A stretch of 64,000 bases of DNA from Burkholderia latens. GTDB lineage: Bacteria > Pseudomonadota > Gammaproteobacteria > Burkholderiales > Burkholderiaceae. Both the position numbers and the translations under genes were made by a program. The stretch is taken from the NCBI RefSeq assembly GCF_902499045.1, contig NZ_CABVPL010000002.1, forward strand, positions 186,001 through 250,000. The letters run 5' to 3'. The notes under the pieces are model-generated. The model saw only the letters and a list, made by a program, of their open reading frames with translations, searched no databases and was not told where the DNA came from. Each line of letters opens with the position of its first letter. Positions within the stretch are counted from its first letter, which is position 1. This document shows, piece by piece, positions 30,801 through 38,434 of the stretch.

Positions 30801-33413
30801 GTTCGTCGTCACACGGACGTCCAGGTTCGACACCGCGTCGCCGACGTTGCGCGCAGTGGTCTTGCCGCCGTCGAGCGTGTACGTCGGCGCCGTCACCTTA
30901 CCGGCTTCGTCTACCTTCGACTCACCACCCAGCGCGCTCGCCATACTCTGCGCGGCGCCATACAGCTGCGAGCCGTTCACCGCTTCCGTGCTATCCGCAC
31001 TCACCGCGCCAGCTGCGACGTTCTTCAGCGTCGTGCCTTTCTCGCCAGCCAGCGTGATCGTGCTCTTCGCCGCATCGTCGTATGCAACCGCGTTCGGATC
31101 CGTACCGCTACCCATTTCGGCTGCGGCAACGATCGCGTCACCCACGTTACCGTAGGTCTTGTCGCCGACGTGGTACGTCGGTGCCGTCACGCTGCCATCG
31201 GCGCCGACGCCCGCACCGCCGCCCAGCGCCGTCGCTACGCCCTTCAACTGCGTCACGTTCACGACGTCGGTGTCCTGCGTACCCGCTGCAACGTTCACAA
31301 TCTGACGCTGGCGTCCGGCGTTCCCCACCGAGACCGTATCGGCTCGATCGGCCGCCGAGCCGGTGCCAAGCGCGACTGCCCACGTGGCATCCGCGCCTAC
31401 GCTGGCTTGGTGCCCTAACGCGACCCCATTACCTGGGCTGGACTGCGCATCGGGTCCGACGGCAACAGACACCCCTTGCGCCTGCGCGCCTGATCCGATT
31501 GCTATTGCACGCATAAGACCGCCTTGCGAGCCATCGACCGCGCGTGCGTCTTGGCCAATCGCAATAGCACCCGAATACCCCTGCCGACCGGCTACTGCGT
31601 TATCGCCAATAGCAATCACGCCCGTTCCCGCTCCCGCAGTATCTGCCTTGGCACCGACGCCTACCGCGACGTTTTTACTGGTTGCGTACGCATCCTTCCC
31701 GACCGTGACCCAACCGGCATCGAGCCGGTCACTACTCGCCTTCGCAATCGAGGCATTCATCTGGTCAGCCGTCACCGCGGCAACCACCTTGCCCGTCTTC
31801 GTATCCAGTAGACCGGTATCAGCAAAGTTGCCTTGCAGTTTCTCGACGTTCGTCGCGTTCGTCGTCACACGACCGTCCAGGTTCGACACCGCTTCGCCTA
31901 CGTTGTTTGCAGTCGTCTTGCCGCTGTCCAACGTGTACGTCGGTGCCGTCATACTGCCGTTGGCGTCGATGCCCGCGCCACCACCCAGCGCCGTCGCTAC
32001 GCCAGTGAGCTGCGCCACGTTAGCCGCGTCGGTGCCTTGTGTACCCGCCGCGACATTGACAATCTGGCGCTGATTCTTCTCCGATCCAATTGACACCGTG
32101 TTCGTGCGGTCTGCCACAGAGCCACTGCCCAGTGCGACACTATCGATGGCCGCAGCACTGGCATTGAAGCCAATGGCAGCCGACCTGGCCGCCCAAACAT
32201 AGGCACCCTCACCAAGCGCTACCTGGTGCCATTCCGTAGACGTGAATGAGTTTGCGCCGATGGAGATATTGGTGTCTCCCCCTTCCCCGGCTCCGTACGA
32301 GTCTTTTGCAACTGCGTTATCGCCAATAGCAATGCTCCGAGCCCCGGTCGCTTGCGCCGCAGTCGTTCCCCTTGCTTTCATGTACTTACCGGAGTCCGAC
32401 AGTTCGCCCTTCAAGCTCTCAATGTCGGATGCACTCGTTGTCACGCGGCCGTCGAGACTCGACACCGCTTCGCCAACGTTTTGAACAACGGTCTTGCCGC
32501 TGTCCAGCGTGTACGTCGGTGCCTTTACGCTGCCATCTGCAGCAATGCCTGCACCGCCCCCCAGCGCAGTCGCTACACCATTAAGTTGCTTCACGTTCAC
32601 GACATCGGTGTCTTGCGTACCCGCTGCCACGTTCACGATCTGGCGCTGAAGCGCCCCGTACTTCCCGCCCCCGACCGAAACGGTATCGACACGGTCCGCC
32701 TTCGCGTAGTAGCCGAGAGCCACCGACCCGCTTACCGCCTTTGCTCCGGCCCCAATAGCCACACCCTCGTCCTCAGCTCCCGCTCCAGACCCGATAGCCG
32801 CAGCAGATTCTTGTGCGCTTGCCCAAGGCCCGACCGCTACCCCGTATTGACCCGCACCGTTTGCATTCAAGCCGATTGCGACAGCGTAGTCTTCCGAAGC
32901 ACTCGCCTCATTGCCGATCACGACTTGGTCGAATCTACCGGCAACCGCTTTCGGTCCGATCGCAACACTGCCAACGTCCCAACCGTTGTACTTGTCAGCA
33001 CGCGCGCCGGTACCAATCACGACACTCACATCGCCCACCGAATACAACTGTTTAACATTCGCCGCATCGGCTCCTGCCTCCCCTGCTGCGGAAGATGTAA
33101 CCGTCGAGCTAGCAACGTCAACGCCACTCGACAACGACGACGCTACTTCTTTTCTATAATTATTTTTGCCACTGTCACATTCAATTGGCTTACCACTTTC
33201 CGATTCGCAGTACTGGCTAGCCTCTGCGTTGGACGCATAAGCATGCCCCGTCGCCCCCACCATTCCAACCCCTATAGCAGCTGCCAACACAACCGGGGTT
33301 TTTCGCAAAACATCTTTCGACGATGCCCCGCGGGCGCGAGATTTCGCAGTTTCAGAAACCGCTGTCCATGTGCCGCTGGATGCGTTCCAAACCACCTTGT
33401 ACGACTTATTCAT
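21825..33413 (-). CDS. Giant trimeric autotransporter adhesin (3862 aa)
   Basis: The protein begins with an extended signal peptide (ESPR): MNKSYKVVWNASSGTWTAV, then KTPVVLAAAIGVGMVGATGHAYA. It then alternates YadA head blocks (SVAIGNMAQTG, GALAIGSNAKANGENA), neck and connector motifs (DAVNVAQL, VALKNVA, EAVNGSQLYG) and FxG-type stalk modules. A coiled-coil stalk leads to a C-terminal four-strand YadA anchor ending NTVGLGASYQW. The element DIAESGL(I/V)DK occurs seven times. The anchor would form a trimeric outer-membrane pore that exports the fibre, whose length could exceed 150 nm (inference). No frame break was found. Long antisense frames in the same DNA are by-products of the repeats. Strong terminators follow; the upstream promoter lies in AT-rich DNA. 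Confidence 0.95.
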   Translation of the reverse strand: MNKSYKVVWNASSGTWTAVSETAKSRARGASSKDVLRKTPVVLAAAIGVGMVGATGHAYASNAEASQYCESESGKPIECDSGKNNYRKEVASSLSSGVDVASSTVTSSAAGEAGADAANVKQLYSVGDVSVVIGTGARADKYNGWDVGSVAIGPKAVAGRFDQVVIGNEASASEDYAVAIGLNANGAGQYGVAVGPWASAQESAAAIGSGAGAEDEGVAIGAGAKAVSGSVALGYYAKADRVDTVSVGGGKYGALQRQIVNVAAGTQDTDVVNVKQLNGVATALGGGAGIAADGSVKAPTYTLDSGKTVVQNVGEAVSSLDGRVTTSASDIESLKGELSDSGKYMKARGTTAAQATGARSIAIGDNAVAKDSYGAGEGGDTNISIGANSFTSTEWHQVALGEGAYVWAARSAAIGFNASAAAIDSVALGSGSVADRTNTVSIGSEKNQRQIVNVAAGTQGTDAANVAQLTGVATALGGGAGIDANGSMTAPTYTLDSGKTTANNVGEAVSNLDGRVTTNATNVEKLQGNFADTGLLDTKTGKVVAAVTADQMNASIAKASSDRLDAGWVTVGKDAYATSKNVAVGVGAKADTAGAGTGVIAIGDNAVAGRQGYSGAIAIGQDARAVDGSQGGLMRAIAIGSGAQAQGVSVAVGPDAQSSPGNGVALGHQASVGADATWAVALGTGSAADRADTVSVGNAGRQRQIVNVAAGTQDTDVVNVTQLKGVATALGGGAGVGADGSVTAPTYHVGDKTYGNVGDAIVAAAEMGSGTDPNAVAYDDAAKSTITLAGEKGTTLKNVAAGAVSADSTEAVNGSQLYGAAQSMASALGGESKVDEAGKVTAPTYTLDGGKTTARNVGDAVSNLDVRVTTNATNVEKLQGDIAESGLIDKGTGKAIAALTYDRKVDGTADRGSVTLGGADAKAPVALKNVAMGIGDTDAANVGQLKGVTTALGGGAGIGADGSVTAPKYHVGDKTYGNVGDAITAAAETGGGGGTNPNAVSYDDKTKGAITLAGEKGTTLKNVAAGVDATDAVNVGQLSDATKSIRDSLSDGSLSMRYIKVKATGQAANAMGANTVAIGSGANATGNGSLALGTGSRANGLNSVAIGLNSVATEANQVSVGDVGRERRISNVADGTEDTDAVNVNQLTEAIEKMTDRTDKLSSELRSRHGSLTANVLAAKTDLASVDPSKFLQVAGAGADGSQENTANIVGGDPASDTAAAIGVGSIASGANAVALGVRSYAYSDGAVAIGNMAQTGAGQANAVAIGSNVTTNGAGALAVGSNAKANGDNAIALGNNNVAAIGTNSIAIGNKASSAAGATNGIALGASASVARNVADSMALGANASVEKGANSAVALGTGSKATRANTISVGSAGSERQIVNVAAGTQGTDAVNVAQLSGVTTALGGGAGIGADGSVTAPKYHVGDKTYGNVGDAIAAAAESGGGGGTNPNAVAYDDAAKSTVTLAGEKGTALKNVAAGAVNATSMEAVNGSQLYDASQNVASALGGESTVDAAGKLTAPTYTLDGGKTTVRNVGDAVSNLDVRVTTNATNVEKLQGDIAESGLIDKDTGKVIAAVTYDRKADGTADRGSVTLGGADAKAPVSLKNVAMGIGDTDAANVGQVKGVTTALGGGAGIGADGSVTAPKYRIGEKTYGNVGDALAAAAASGGGGTDSNAVLYDDAAKGAITLGGEHGTTLKNVAAGAVNATSAEAVNGSQLYGAAQSVASALGGESKVDEAGKVTTPTYTLDVGKTLAKNVGDAVSNLDGRVTTNATNVEKLQGDIAESGLVDKDTGKVIAAVTYDRNDGTAHGSSVTLGGAGAAAPVALKNIADGAVTGTSTDALNGSQLYGASKSVASALGGDSTVDAGGTVTAPTYALDGGKTKAKNVGDAVSNLDGRVTTNATNVEKLQGDIAESGLIDKDTGKAIAALTYDRKADGTADRGSVTLGSADAKAPVSLKNVAMGIGDTDAANVGQVKGVTTALGGGAGIGADGSVTAPKYRIGEKTYGNVGDALAAAAASGGGGTDSNAVLYDDAAKTAVTLSGEKGATLKNVAAGAVNATSMEAMNGSQLYGTSQSVANALGGGSTVDAAGKVTAPTIRVGSKTYGNVSDAIAAAAASGGGGGGKGPSFVTIDGMGSDGSRFNTASIATGDPESTTAAAIGVDAHAAGANAIALGLNTGALSNESVAIGNMAQTGSDQSYSVAIGSWVTTNGAGALAIGSNAKANGENAVALGNNGIKAIGESSIAIGNAAEAAVGATNGVALGTGASVAPKVTNAMALGANTSVEGTANGAVALGAGAKATRANTISVGSAGSERQIVNVAAGTQGTDAVNVAQLSGVTTALGGGAGIGADGSVTAPKYHVGDKTYGNVGDAITAAVEIGSSKDPNAVAYDDAAKSTVTLAGEKGTTLKNVAAGAVNATSTEAVNGSQLYGAAQSVASALGGESKVDEAGKVTAPTYTLDGGKTLAKNVGDAVSNLDGRVTTNATNVEKLQDDIAESGLVDKGTGKVIAAVTYDRKADGTADRGSVTLGGADAKAPVALKNVAAGAVNATSMEAVNGSQLYGTSKSVASALGGESKVDEAGKVTTPTYTLDGGKTLAKNVGDAVSNLDGRVTTNATNVEKLQDDIAESGLVDKGTGNVIAAVTYDRKADGTADRGSVTLGGADAKAPVALKNVAAGTVNATSMEAVNGSQLYGTSQSVASALGGGSTVDSAGKVTTPKYHVGDKTYGNVGDAIVAAAEMGSGTDPNAVAYDDEAKSAVTLAGEKGTTLKNVAAGAVNATSMEAVNGSQLYGAAQSVASALGGESKVDEAGKVTTPTYTLDGGKTLAKNVGDAVSNLDGRVTTNATNVEKLQDDIAESGLVDKETGKVIAAVTYDRKEDGTADRGSVTLGGAGAAAPVALKNVAAGVDDTDAVNVGQLNTGLSDVKRELAEGNIDLKYIKVRASGAPATATGAQSVAIGSKALAGGSNTLALGTGARALASGAVALGANSVANEAMTVSVGDDGTERRIVHVKAGDVTARSTDAINGSQLFEALGKLKSHVAAEQSHLLSRVNALADSDEPNSLVVVDGMGGTNSASISGGDPDTTTAAAIGVEAHAAGANAIALGLNTGALSDESVAIGNMAQTGADQAYSVAIGSKVTTNGAGALAIGSNAKANGENAVAVGNNGIKAIGESSIAIGDAAEAAVGATNGIALGTNASVAPDVANAMALGANTSVEGAANGAVALGAGAKATRANTVSVGSAGSERQIVNVAAGTQGTDAVNVAQLSGVTTALGGGAGIGADGSVTAPKYHVGDKTYGNVGDAIAAAAASGGGGGTDPNAVAYDDAAKSTVTLAGEQGTTLKNVAAGAVNATSMEAVNGAQLYGASQSMATALGGGSQAGADGTISAPSYSLEGGTTTVKSVSAAIGNLDGRVTANASDISTLKDTIENSGLIDPETGHAVAAVRYDRNEDGSANRASVTLGDAGTAVGLHNVAAGAVSATSTDAVNGSQLHGTATSVANAIGGDTTVDENGHVAVNSIEVGGHKYATVSQAVQAAAAYGATDSLAVRYDVDSHGNPNYGSVTLGGPAAAPVMLTNVADGKSQYDAVNYGQLSSLKSDFENRLGTMDDRVSKIEATGGSGGDSRRTVSNDLISGSGEAGQAVTAAQSGNGSNNVAMGSGSTINGDAGNATAVGANATVRAAGGTAIGAGADAHAANSTAIGQDSSARGENSTAIGQGAKARGDNSVAIGAGSVANEDNTVSFGDGSDQGKRRIVNIADGVNASDAATKGQLDRAVGGLQGQINGVSRNAYSGIAAATALTMIPGVDPGKTLSFGIGSASYKGYQAVAFGGEARINKNLKMKAGVGLSSGGNTVGLGASYQW
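24600..31900. repeat. Long near-identical direct repeats inside the giant adhesin gene
   Basis: Blocks of roughly 400-700 bp recur with few differences. For example the segment coding for DIAESGL appears near 24845, 25530, 25920, 27670, 28070, 28735 and 30765, and the segment coding for KYHVGDKTYGNVGDAI also recurs. Repeats of this length and identity allow RecA-dependent loss or gain of modules, and could also hide an assembly collapse. Confidence 0.8.
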
Positions 33414-34377
33414 ATAACACTCTCTATCTCAACACAAAATAGCGCTCATCCATCAGCATGGACGACCATCGCTATCGAACGAACAGCTGACCGAAATCCC
33501 GCCCCACTTCGATTCGGGTAATGGCCGTGAGACCCGCCGGGCTTCATGCTTGCGCCCATTGCTTTACGCTCATGGACGCAATGACGGTCCGACTCCAAAG
33601 TCCATCGAATTATCTGCTCCATCCAATGCCGCGAAATATAGGAAGCGACGCAAAAAAGTCGCCCGATGTCCGATTTTTCGACGAAAACATAGGCCATTTC
33701 CTATTCGAACGCCGAAGGTCCACCCGAGACGAGTCGATTCAATTAAAAACTGAATTTATATTGGAGGCGCTCACCGGGAGGTGGAAATAACGCACGTCTT
33801 CACAAACCACTTTTAAAGTGTGGATCAGGCTTATTTGATTATTTCAGGACGAAATTAATTTTTCCGACTTGTATCGCCTACCGGGAATAGATTCCCAAGG
33901 GCTTCTCGCAACGGTCAACGATAGTCGGAGCTACTGACCAAAAGCGCTGCATCGGCACCGGACGCGCCACTCCCCTGCACCGAAGGCAAATATCCGAACA
34001 AGCATCCTTGTCGTCGAATGCAGCATAGTCATCCGGAACCCCGCACCGTTTCAGCGGTCGCCCTTTCGCACGGCTGCACACGCCCGTCACGCCACCGCCC
34101 GGCGTCTCGACGATTCCCCAGTCCGCCGAACCCCGTCAGCGGATCGCGATAGAGACGCCGCAGGGCCGCGACACGCGCGGCCGGCGCCGGTCTTCGGCAA
34201 GCGCGTCGAGCGCCTCACCGTTTATATAGTTCAGGTTATCTTGAATTAGGGTCGGCGTAAAAATCTCGCGTTTGCATCGTTTGTGCGTGTCGATTGCTAG
34301 CTCCGCAAGACAATTTGCATTCCGATGCAGCCGGTTTCCTCAGCCCGTATTTGTGCGGGCTCCATTGTCGCTTGGGG
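33414..34377. other. Intergenic region, AT-rich then degenerate
   Basis: The first 500 bp upstream of the giant adhesin are relatively AT-rich and should hold its promoter; no regulator site is recognised. The rest holds the pseudopilin remnant listed separately. No intact gene is supported. Confidence 0.45.
33960..34170 (-). pseudogene. Frameshifted type II secretion/type IV pseudopilin fragment
   Basis: One minus-strand frame reads ALRRLYRDPLTGFGG. A second frame continues with SADWGIVETPGGGVTGV, CSRAKGRPLKRCGVPDDY and AAFDDKDACSD. Joined across a frameshift these follow the C-terminal region of short GspG-like pseudopilins (LYRDPMTG..DWG....GGI.GVYS pattern). The N-terminal methylation/hydrophobic segment is not found, so this is a decayed fragment. 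Confidence 0.5.
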
Positions 34378-34494
34378 ACCGCCCTGGAAACGTTCGTCCG
34401 TGTCGAGGCCGGCCGACGCCTTGCGGCGCTTGGCGGTCTCGCGCCCGACATGCCGAATGTGCCGCGCCGTAATCCCGCGGCGACGGCCCGATGA
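34378..34494 (+). pseudogene. C-terminal remnant of a VapB-type antitoxin
   Basis: The frame reads ALETFVRVEAGRRLAALGG then LAPDMPNVPRRNPAATAR. This closely follows the C-terminus of VapB antitoxins of the type ending EAGRRLAALGG...P..PRRR. The expected N-terminal DNA-binding half (MRTTV-like ribbon-helix-helix) is missing: upstream in frame lies unrelated sequence. The stop overlaps the vapC start in an ATGA junction, as in intact vapBC operons. The toxin-neutralising C-terminus may survive if translated from an upstream start such as 34294. Confidence 0.6.
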
Positions 34495-34874
34495 GTGTCC
34501 TGGTCGACACGTCCGTGTGGGTCGACCATTTCCGGCGGCCGCTCCCGGCGCTCATCCAGCTGCTGCGCAGCGATAACGTCTTGACGCACCCGCTGGTGAT
34601 GCTCGAGCTCGCCTGCGGGACGCCGCCCGAGCCGCGGGCCAGAACCCTTGGGGACCTCGCGCTGTTGCGTCAAACGCGGCTCGCGATGCCGGGTGAAGTA
34701 GCAGACTGGATCGAGCGGGAACGTCTGTATGGACGCGGATGTGGCGCAGTAGATTGCTCGCTGTTGGCCTCGGTACTGCTGACCGCGAGCACTCGCCTTT
34801 GGACGCGTGATCGTCGGCTCGCGGAACTAGCGGAGCAATTCGGGGTTCACTACGTACCCCCTGACCTGCCCTGA
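34491..34874 (+). CDS. vapC: VapC-type PIN-domain ribonuclease toxin
   Basis: This is a full-length 127-residue PIN domain. The metal-binding acidic residues can be seen: Asp6 in VDTSVWVDHF, Glu39 in MLELACG, Asp88 in AVDCSLLASVLL and Asp107 in LWTRDRRL. VapC toxins cleave tRNA or rRNA and are held inactive by VapB. The ATG overlaps the stop of the antitoxin remnant by four bases, so translation was coupled to vapB. With only a partial antitoxin, this toxin may be silenced, neutralised in trans, or controlled by the truncated partner. It lies between an island boundary full of pseudogenes and an IS256-type remnant. Confidence 0.85.
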   Translation: MSVLVDTSVWVDHFRRPLPALIQLLRSDNVLTHPLVMLELACGTPPEPRARTLGDLALLRQTRLAMPGEVADWIERERLYGRGCGAVDCSLLASVLLTASTRLWTRDRRLAELAEQFGVHYVPPDLP

Positions 34875-34934
34875 GCCAAAACGTTACCGGGCCTGTTGCA
34901 TGATCTCGCGCCTTGCTGAGGCGCGATCAGCTGT

Positions 34935-35000
34935 CGTGATTCGCCCGATCTACACCGCACAGAGCGCGGAGGCGGCTCGGGCAGAACTCGACGCGGCCGT
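34935..35000 (+). mobile_element. IS256-family transposase fragment
   Basis: The reading VIRPIYTAQSAEAARAELDA matches a block of IS256-type (Mutator) transposases. The same block opens the larger remnant at 40044 (VIRPIYTVPSAEAAQAAL). The following sequence diverges, so only about 66 bp are clear. The two fragments bracket the kinase/regulator operon. Confidence 0.55.
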
Positions 35001-35074
35001 CGCTTCGTGCCGGCGTCGAATTACTCGCCACTTGAAGGCTGTTGAGCGCGCATCTCGACCGCTGGCATCACCTT

Positions 35075-38000
35075 TCAGGAACCCTTTTTGGCTGTAGCAT
35101 GCAGTGCCAGCCACGACTCCACCGCATCGACAAACGACTGGCAATCTGCTTCCTCGACGCATTTGGATTCCGCTATTTTCGCGGACCACTCTTCCAAGTG
35201 ACTTACCAGCTCGCCCCTGTCGAGAATCATCAGGGCGCCCTGGATCCGGTGCAATCGCTCCAGCACCTCGGACACGTGACCCGCCTGCACCATCAATCGG
35301 AGTGCTTCTCTGTCGGAAATCCACGATTCGATGAACAACGACAGAAGTCGGTTGACATCAGGTGTAGCCACTGTCGGTTGCTGAACGTCGCCAGGTCCGA
35401 GCACGTTTTGCAACACGAGAGAAAGGTCGCCCATAGTCGACGGTTTTGTGATGAGCGCATCGAACCGGGTGTTCGCCACGCTTGCGAGTGTCGCATCGGC
35501 AGTACACAAAACGACCGGCCATGATATCCCCGCTGCTCGCAAGTCGGACAACAGCTCCGCCCCGCCCTTGCCCGGCAAATTGGAATCGGTGACGACGAGA
35601 TCGTAGATTCGGGACCGGCAACGTCGAATGCCATCCTCCGCGCTACCGACGACTTCTACGTGTCCGATCCCGAGCATCCGCAGTTGATCGCACATCAACT
35701 GCGCACTGACTCGGTCGTCCTCAACCACCAGAACGCTGGCATCACTCCACGCACCACCTGTGATTTCGCCGGAACCGTCCGTGCCCTCGCTGCCATCAGC
35801 GTCCGCTCCGGAAAGGACCATTTCGATCGCGTCTAGAAGCAACTGACCGCTGTAGGCGCTAATTGTGACGGCATGGCCTGTGGAGATCGGGACAAGCGGC
35901 CCGTCCAGTCCGATCGTAATGCGACGGTAGACACCGGGCGCTTCAGGCGAACCATCATGTTCGAGCCAGTCGCGCGCGTCGATGAAAACGGTGGATGCAT
36001 GCGCTTCCTCCCGCCCGTCATCCTGACCACTCGTGACGCGGGCAGCCGGATACCACGCGCTGAGCTGGGCCGCCAGTTGCCCACGCCAACTGGGAATATC
36101 GCAATTCACGACGAAATGGACGCCTTGGCCGGCATTGCCGTTGATTTGCGCCGCTGAATCGTGATGCAGTGGCAACACGACGGTGAAAATCGATCCGACG
36201 CCAACCTCGCTTTCGACGGTGATACCACCACCCATTCGTTCGGCGATTTTCTGGCAAAGAGACAAGCCGAGCCCGGTACCTGCCCGCGAACTTTTCGGGC
36301 CGGCCGAGCCTTGGACGTAAGGCATGAAAATCTTTTCAATCTCGTCTTCGGGAATCCCCCTGCCGGAGTCGGCGACGCGGAGCCGAACCTGTCCGTCCCC
36401 GGTCAAGCCGAGTGAAACCGTAATCGCACCGTGAGATGTAAACTTGACGGCGTTGCCAATGAGATTGGTGACTATTTGCGTGAACCGGTACCCGTCACAA
36501 ATCCACGTGCCCCGCAGTGCCGGATCGATCAGGCAGAGAAGCCGCACGCCGTTTTTCTGCGCATCCACCGCAAACGTCCGGCTTGCCTGCTCGACGAGTT
36601 GATCAATGTGTTGTGGCTGTTCCTGCAGCAGGAACTCGCCTGCCTCGATTCTGGACAGATCGAGCACGCCGTTGATCAGCGAAAGGAGTGAGCCAAACGA
36701 GTCCTGCGCAATCAACAAGCGCGAGCGCTGCTCCTGGGTCAATCCCATCCGCGAAAGCAATTCAAGATTCCCTAATGCCCCGTGTAACGGCGTCCTGATT
36801 TCATGGCTCATCGTCGCCAGAAACATGCCCTTCTCGTGACTTTCGGCCTGAGCACGCGCTCGAGACTCTCGCAGCCGCCGTTCGATTTCCTTTCGCTTCG
36901 CCAAATCGACCATCCCGATCACGAAAACATCGTCTCCGCGATACTTTGCCTGCGCATAGGCAACCTCGAGATCAGGCTCCATCTCAAACCGGCTTACCAC
37001 GCCGGAGCGCTCGGCACTCCCCGCGTGAAACCTGACCAGTGCGCCGGCACGTGCAAGTACGTTGTCGGGGCTGGAGTCCTGTTCCCCTTGGCTGGCAAAG
37101 GCCATCTGAAGGCTTTGCGCTTCCGCATTCTGCAACAGGATGGCACCGCTCTTCCTGGCCACGACGGTCAAGCTCACTGGCGCGACCTGGATGATGGAGC
37201 GACTGAACGCCTCGCCTTCCAAAAGGCTATGCAGCCGCTCCCTGGACGGCCGAATCACTTCGCGATTCATCCAGAACGCGCCGCCAATGACCAGACCGCA
37301 TCCACTCAGCGTCGCGAGTACAACAAGCAGCAGTTGTTGTCTGATTGCGCCCAGAAGGTCGCTCCAGGTATAGGCATATACCGCCACCCACTGCGGGCCC
37401 GGCACGCGCTGAATAACGAAGAAGCTGCCCTCGCGCCAGATGCGTTGGGGCCGTCCGTTCGCCGCCTGGTATACCCACGGATTTCTCGATATGATTTCCG
37501 CCCAATGCGCCTCTTGCGGATTCGTTTCGTCGATACCCAATAGTCGCTGCACCGCGCACGAAACAACAAAGAAATGCGGATCGCCTTCGTTGTGCAGAAA
37601 ATACTGATTGAATCGATTACACGGAATCGACAATGCGATCGTTGCCTTGCGTTGCTCACCGTCGTAGACGGATGTCGCAAAATAGGTGGTCGTCATGTCG
37701 TTGAGTGGATCCTTCGATCCGGTCACCCACACAACCTTGCCGCGAACTCCGCTCTGCGCATCGCGCTGCATCTCTTCTTCGACAGCCTCCATGCGTTTCC
37801 CAATGAAGTCTTCCGCGGCCTTTTCAGTGTTCAGCCGAGCAATCTGGTCCGGTGCGAGCGGCGGAAGCGTAGCCAGAAATCGCTTATCCGGCGTATAGAT
37901 AAACCCCTCGGATAGCGGTGGCGATTTGTCCTGCTGCGAAAGCGAAAACGTCGACGCATATCTTGCCAGATCGATCAAGTTTGTCTGGCGACCCGAATCC

Positions 38001-38434
38001 AGGGGTGAAGTGAGCGTCGACACGACCGAGAATGCGCGGGTCGCCGCAGATCCGGGCACTGTCTGAGCCAACTGGTTCTTTCTGGGCAACGGAACCTTCC
38101 GCGCCTGCGAGTCACCTGACTCCAGGTACTCCTTTGCGATCTGGTACGTCACGACCAACTGGCGAATGCGGGCCTCGCGCCTGTCGACCTCCTCCTTCAA
38201 TGCCTCTCTCTGCGCGGAAAATTGCTGCGCAAATTCCTCGTGCTGATGCGATATCAGGAGTTCGGTCACGCCCCCGGCGCATACCAGGATAAGGCACGTC
38301 AGCGTTATGGTCGAAACAATCAGCAGGCGCTTTGAAAACGTCAACCTGAGCGGGGCGTAAGCTTGGGTTGCCGTCGCGATTCCGTCGTCGGCCCCACCCG
38401 GAGTTTCTTCCGCGTTGCGGCGAGACTGGCTCAT
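35075..38434 (-). CDS. Hybrid sensor histidine kinase with receiver and HPt domains
   Basis: The 1119 residues show: membrane helix (about 35-56), large periplasmic sensor domain (about 60-365) of no recognised type, second helix (about 366-390), linker/PAS-like region (400-515), and HisKA with His544 in TMSHEIRTP. The HATPase follows (N657/N661 in TNLIGNAVKF, DSGRGIP, GTGLGLSL), then a divergent segment (765-880), a receiver with Asp950 in VVTDSNLPG and Lys997, and HPt with His1062 in LHRIQGA. This RcsC/BarA-like layout feeds phosphate to a separate regulator. It overlaps the upstream regulator gene by four bases (ATGA), so the pair is translationally coupled. The ligand is unknown. Confidence 0.9.
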   Translation of the reverse strand: MSQSRRNAEETPGGADDGIATATQAYAPLRLTFSKRLLIVSTITLTCLILVCAGGVTELLISHQHEEFAQQFSAQREALKEEVDRREARIRQLVVTYQIAKEYLESGDSQARKVPLPRKNQLAQTVPGSAATRAFSVVSTLTSPLDSGRQTNLIDLARYASTFSLSQQDKSPPLSEGFIYTPDKRFLATLPPLAPDQIARLNTEKAAEDFIGKRMEAVEEEMQRDAQSGVRGKVVWVTGSKDPLNDMTTTYFATSVYDGEQRKATIALSIPCNRFNQYFLHNEGDPHFFVVSCAVQRLLGIDETNPQEAHWAEIISRNPWVYQAANGRPQRIWREGSFFVIQRVPGPQWVAVYAYTWSDLLGAIRQQLLLVVLATLSGCGLVIGGAFWMNREVIRPSRERLHSLLEGEAFSRSIIQVAPVSLTVVARKSGAILLQNAEAQSLQMAFASQGEQDSSPDNVLARAGALVRFHAGSAERSGVVSRFEMEPDLEVAYAQAKYRGDDVFVIGMVDLAKRKEIERRLRESRARAQAESHEKGMFLATMSHEIRTPLHGALGNLELLSRMGLTQEQRSRLLIAQDSFGSLLSLINGVLDLSRIEAGEFLLQEQPQHIDQLVEQASRTFAVDAQKNGVRLLCLIDPALRGTWICDGYRFTQIVTNLIGNAVKFTSHGAITVSLGLTGDGQVRLRVADSGRGIPEDEIEKIFMPYVQGSAGPKSSRAGTGLGLSLCQKIAERMGGGITVESEVGVGSIFTVVLPLHHDSAAQINGNAGQGVHFVVNCDIPSWRGQLAAQLSAWYPAARVTSGQDDGREEAHASTVFIDARDWLEHDGSPEAPGVYRRITIGLDGPLVPISTGHAVTISAYSGQLLLDAIEMVLSGADADGSEGTDGSGEITGGAWSDASVLVVEDDRVSAQLMCDQLRMLGIGHVEVVGSAEDGIRRCRSRIYDLVVTDSNLPGKGGAELLSDLRAAGISWPVVLCTADATLASVANTRFDALITKPSTMGDLSLVLQNVLGPGDVQQPTVATPDVNRLLSLFIESWISDREALRLMVQAGHVSEVLERLHRIQGALMILDRGELVSHLEEWSAKIAESKCVEEADCQSFVDAVESWLALHATAKKGS

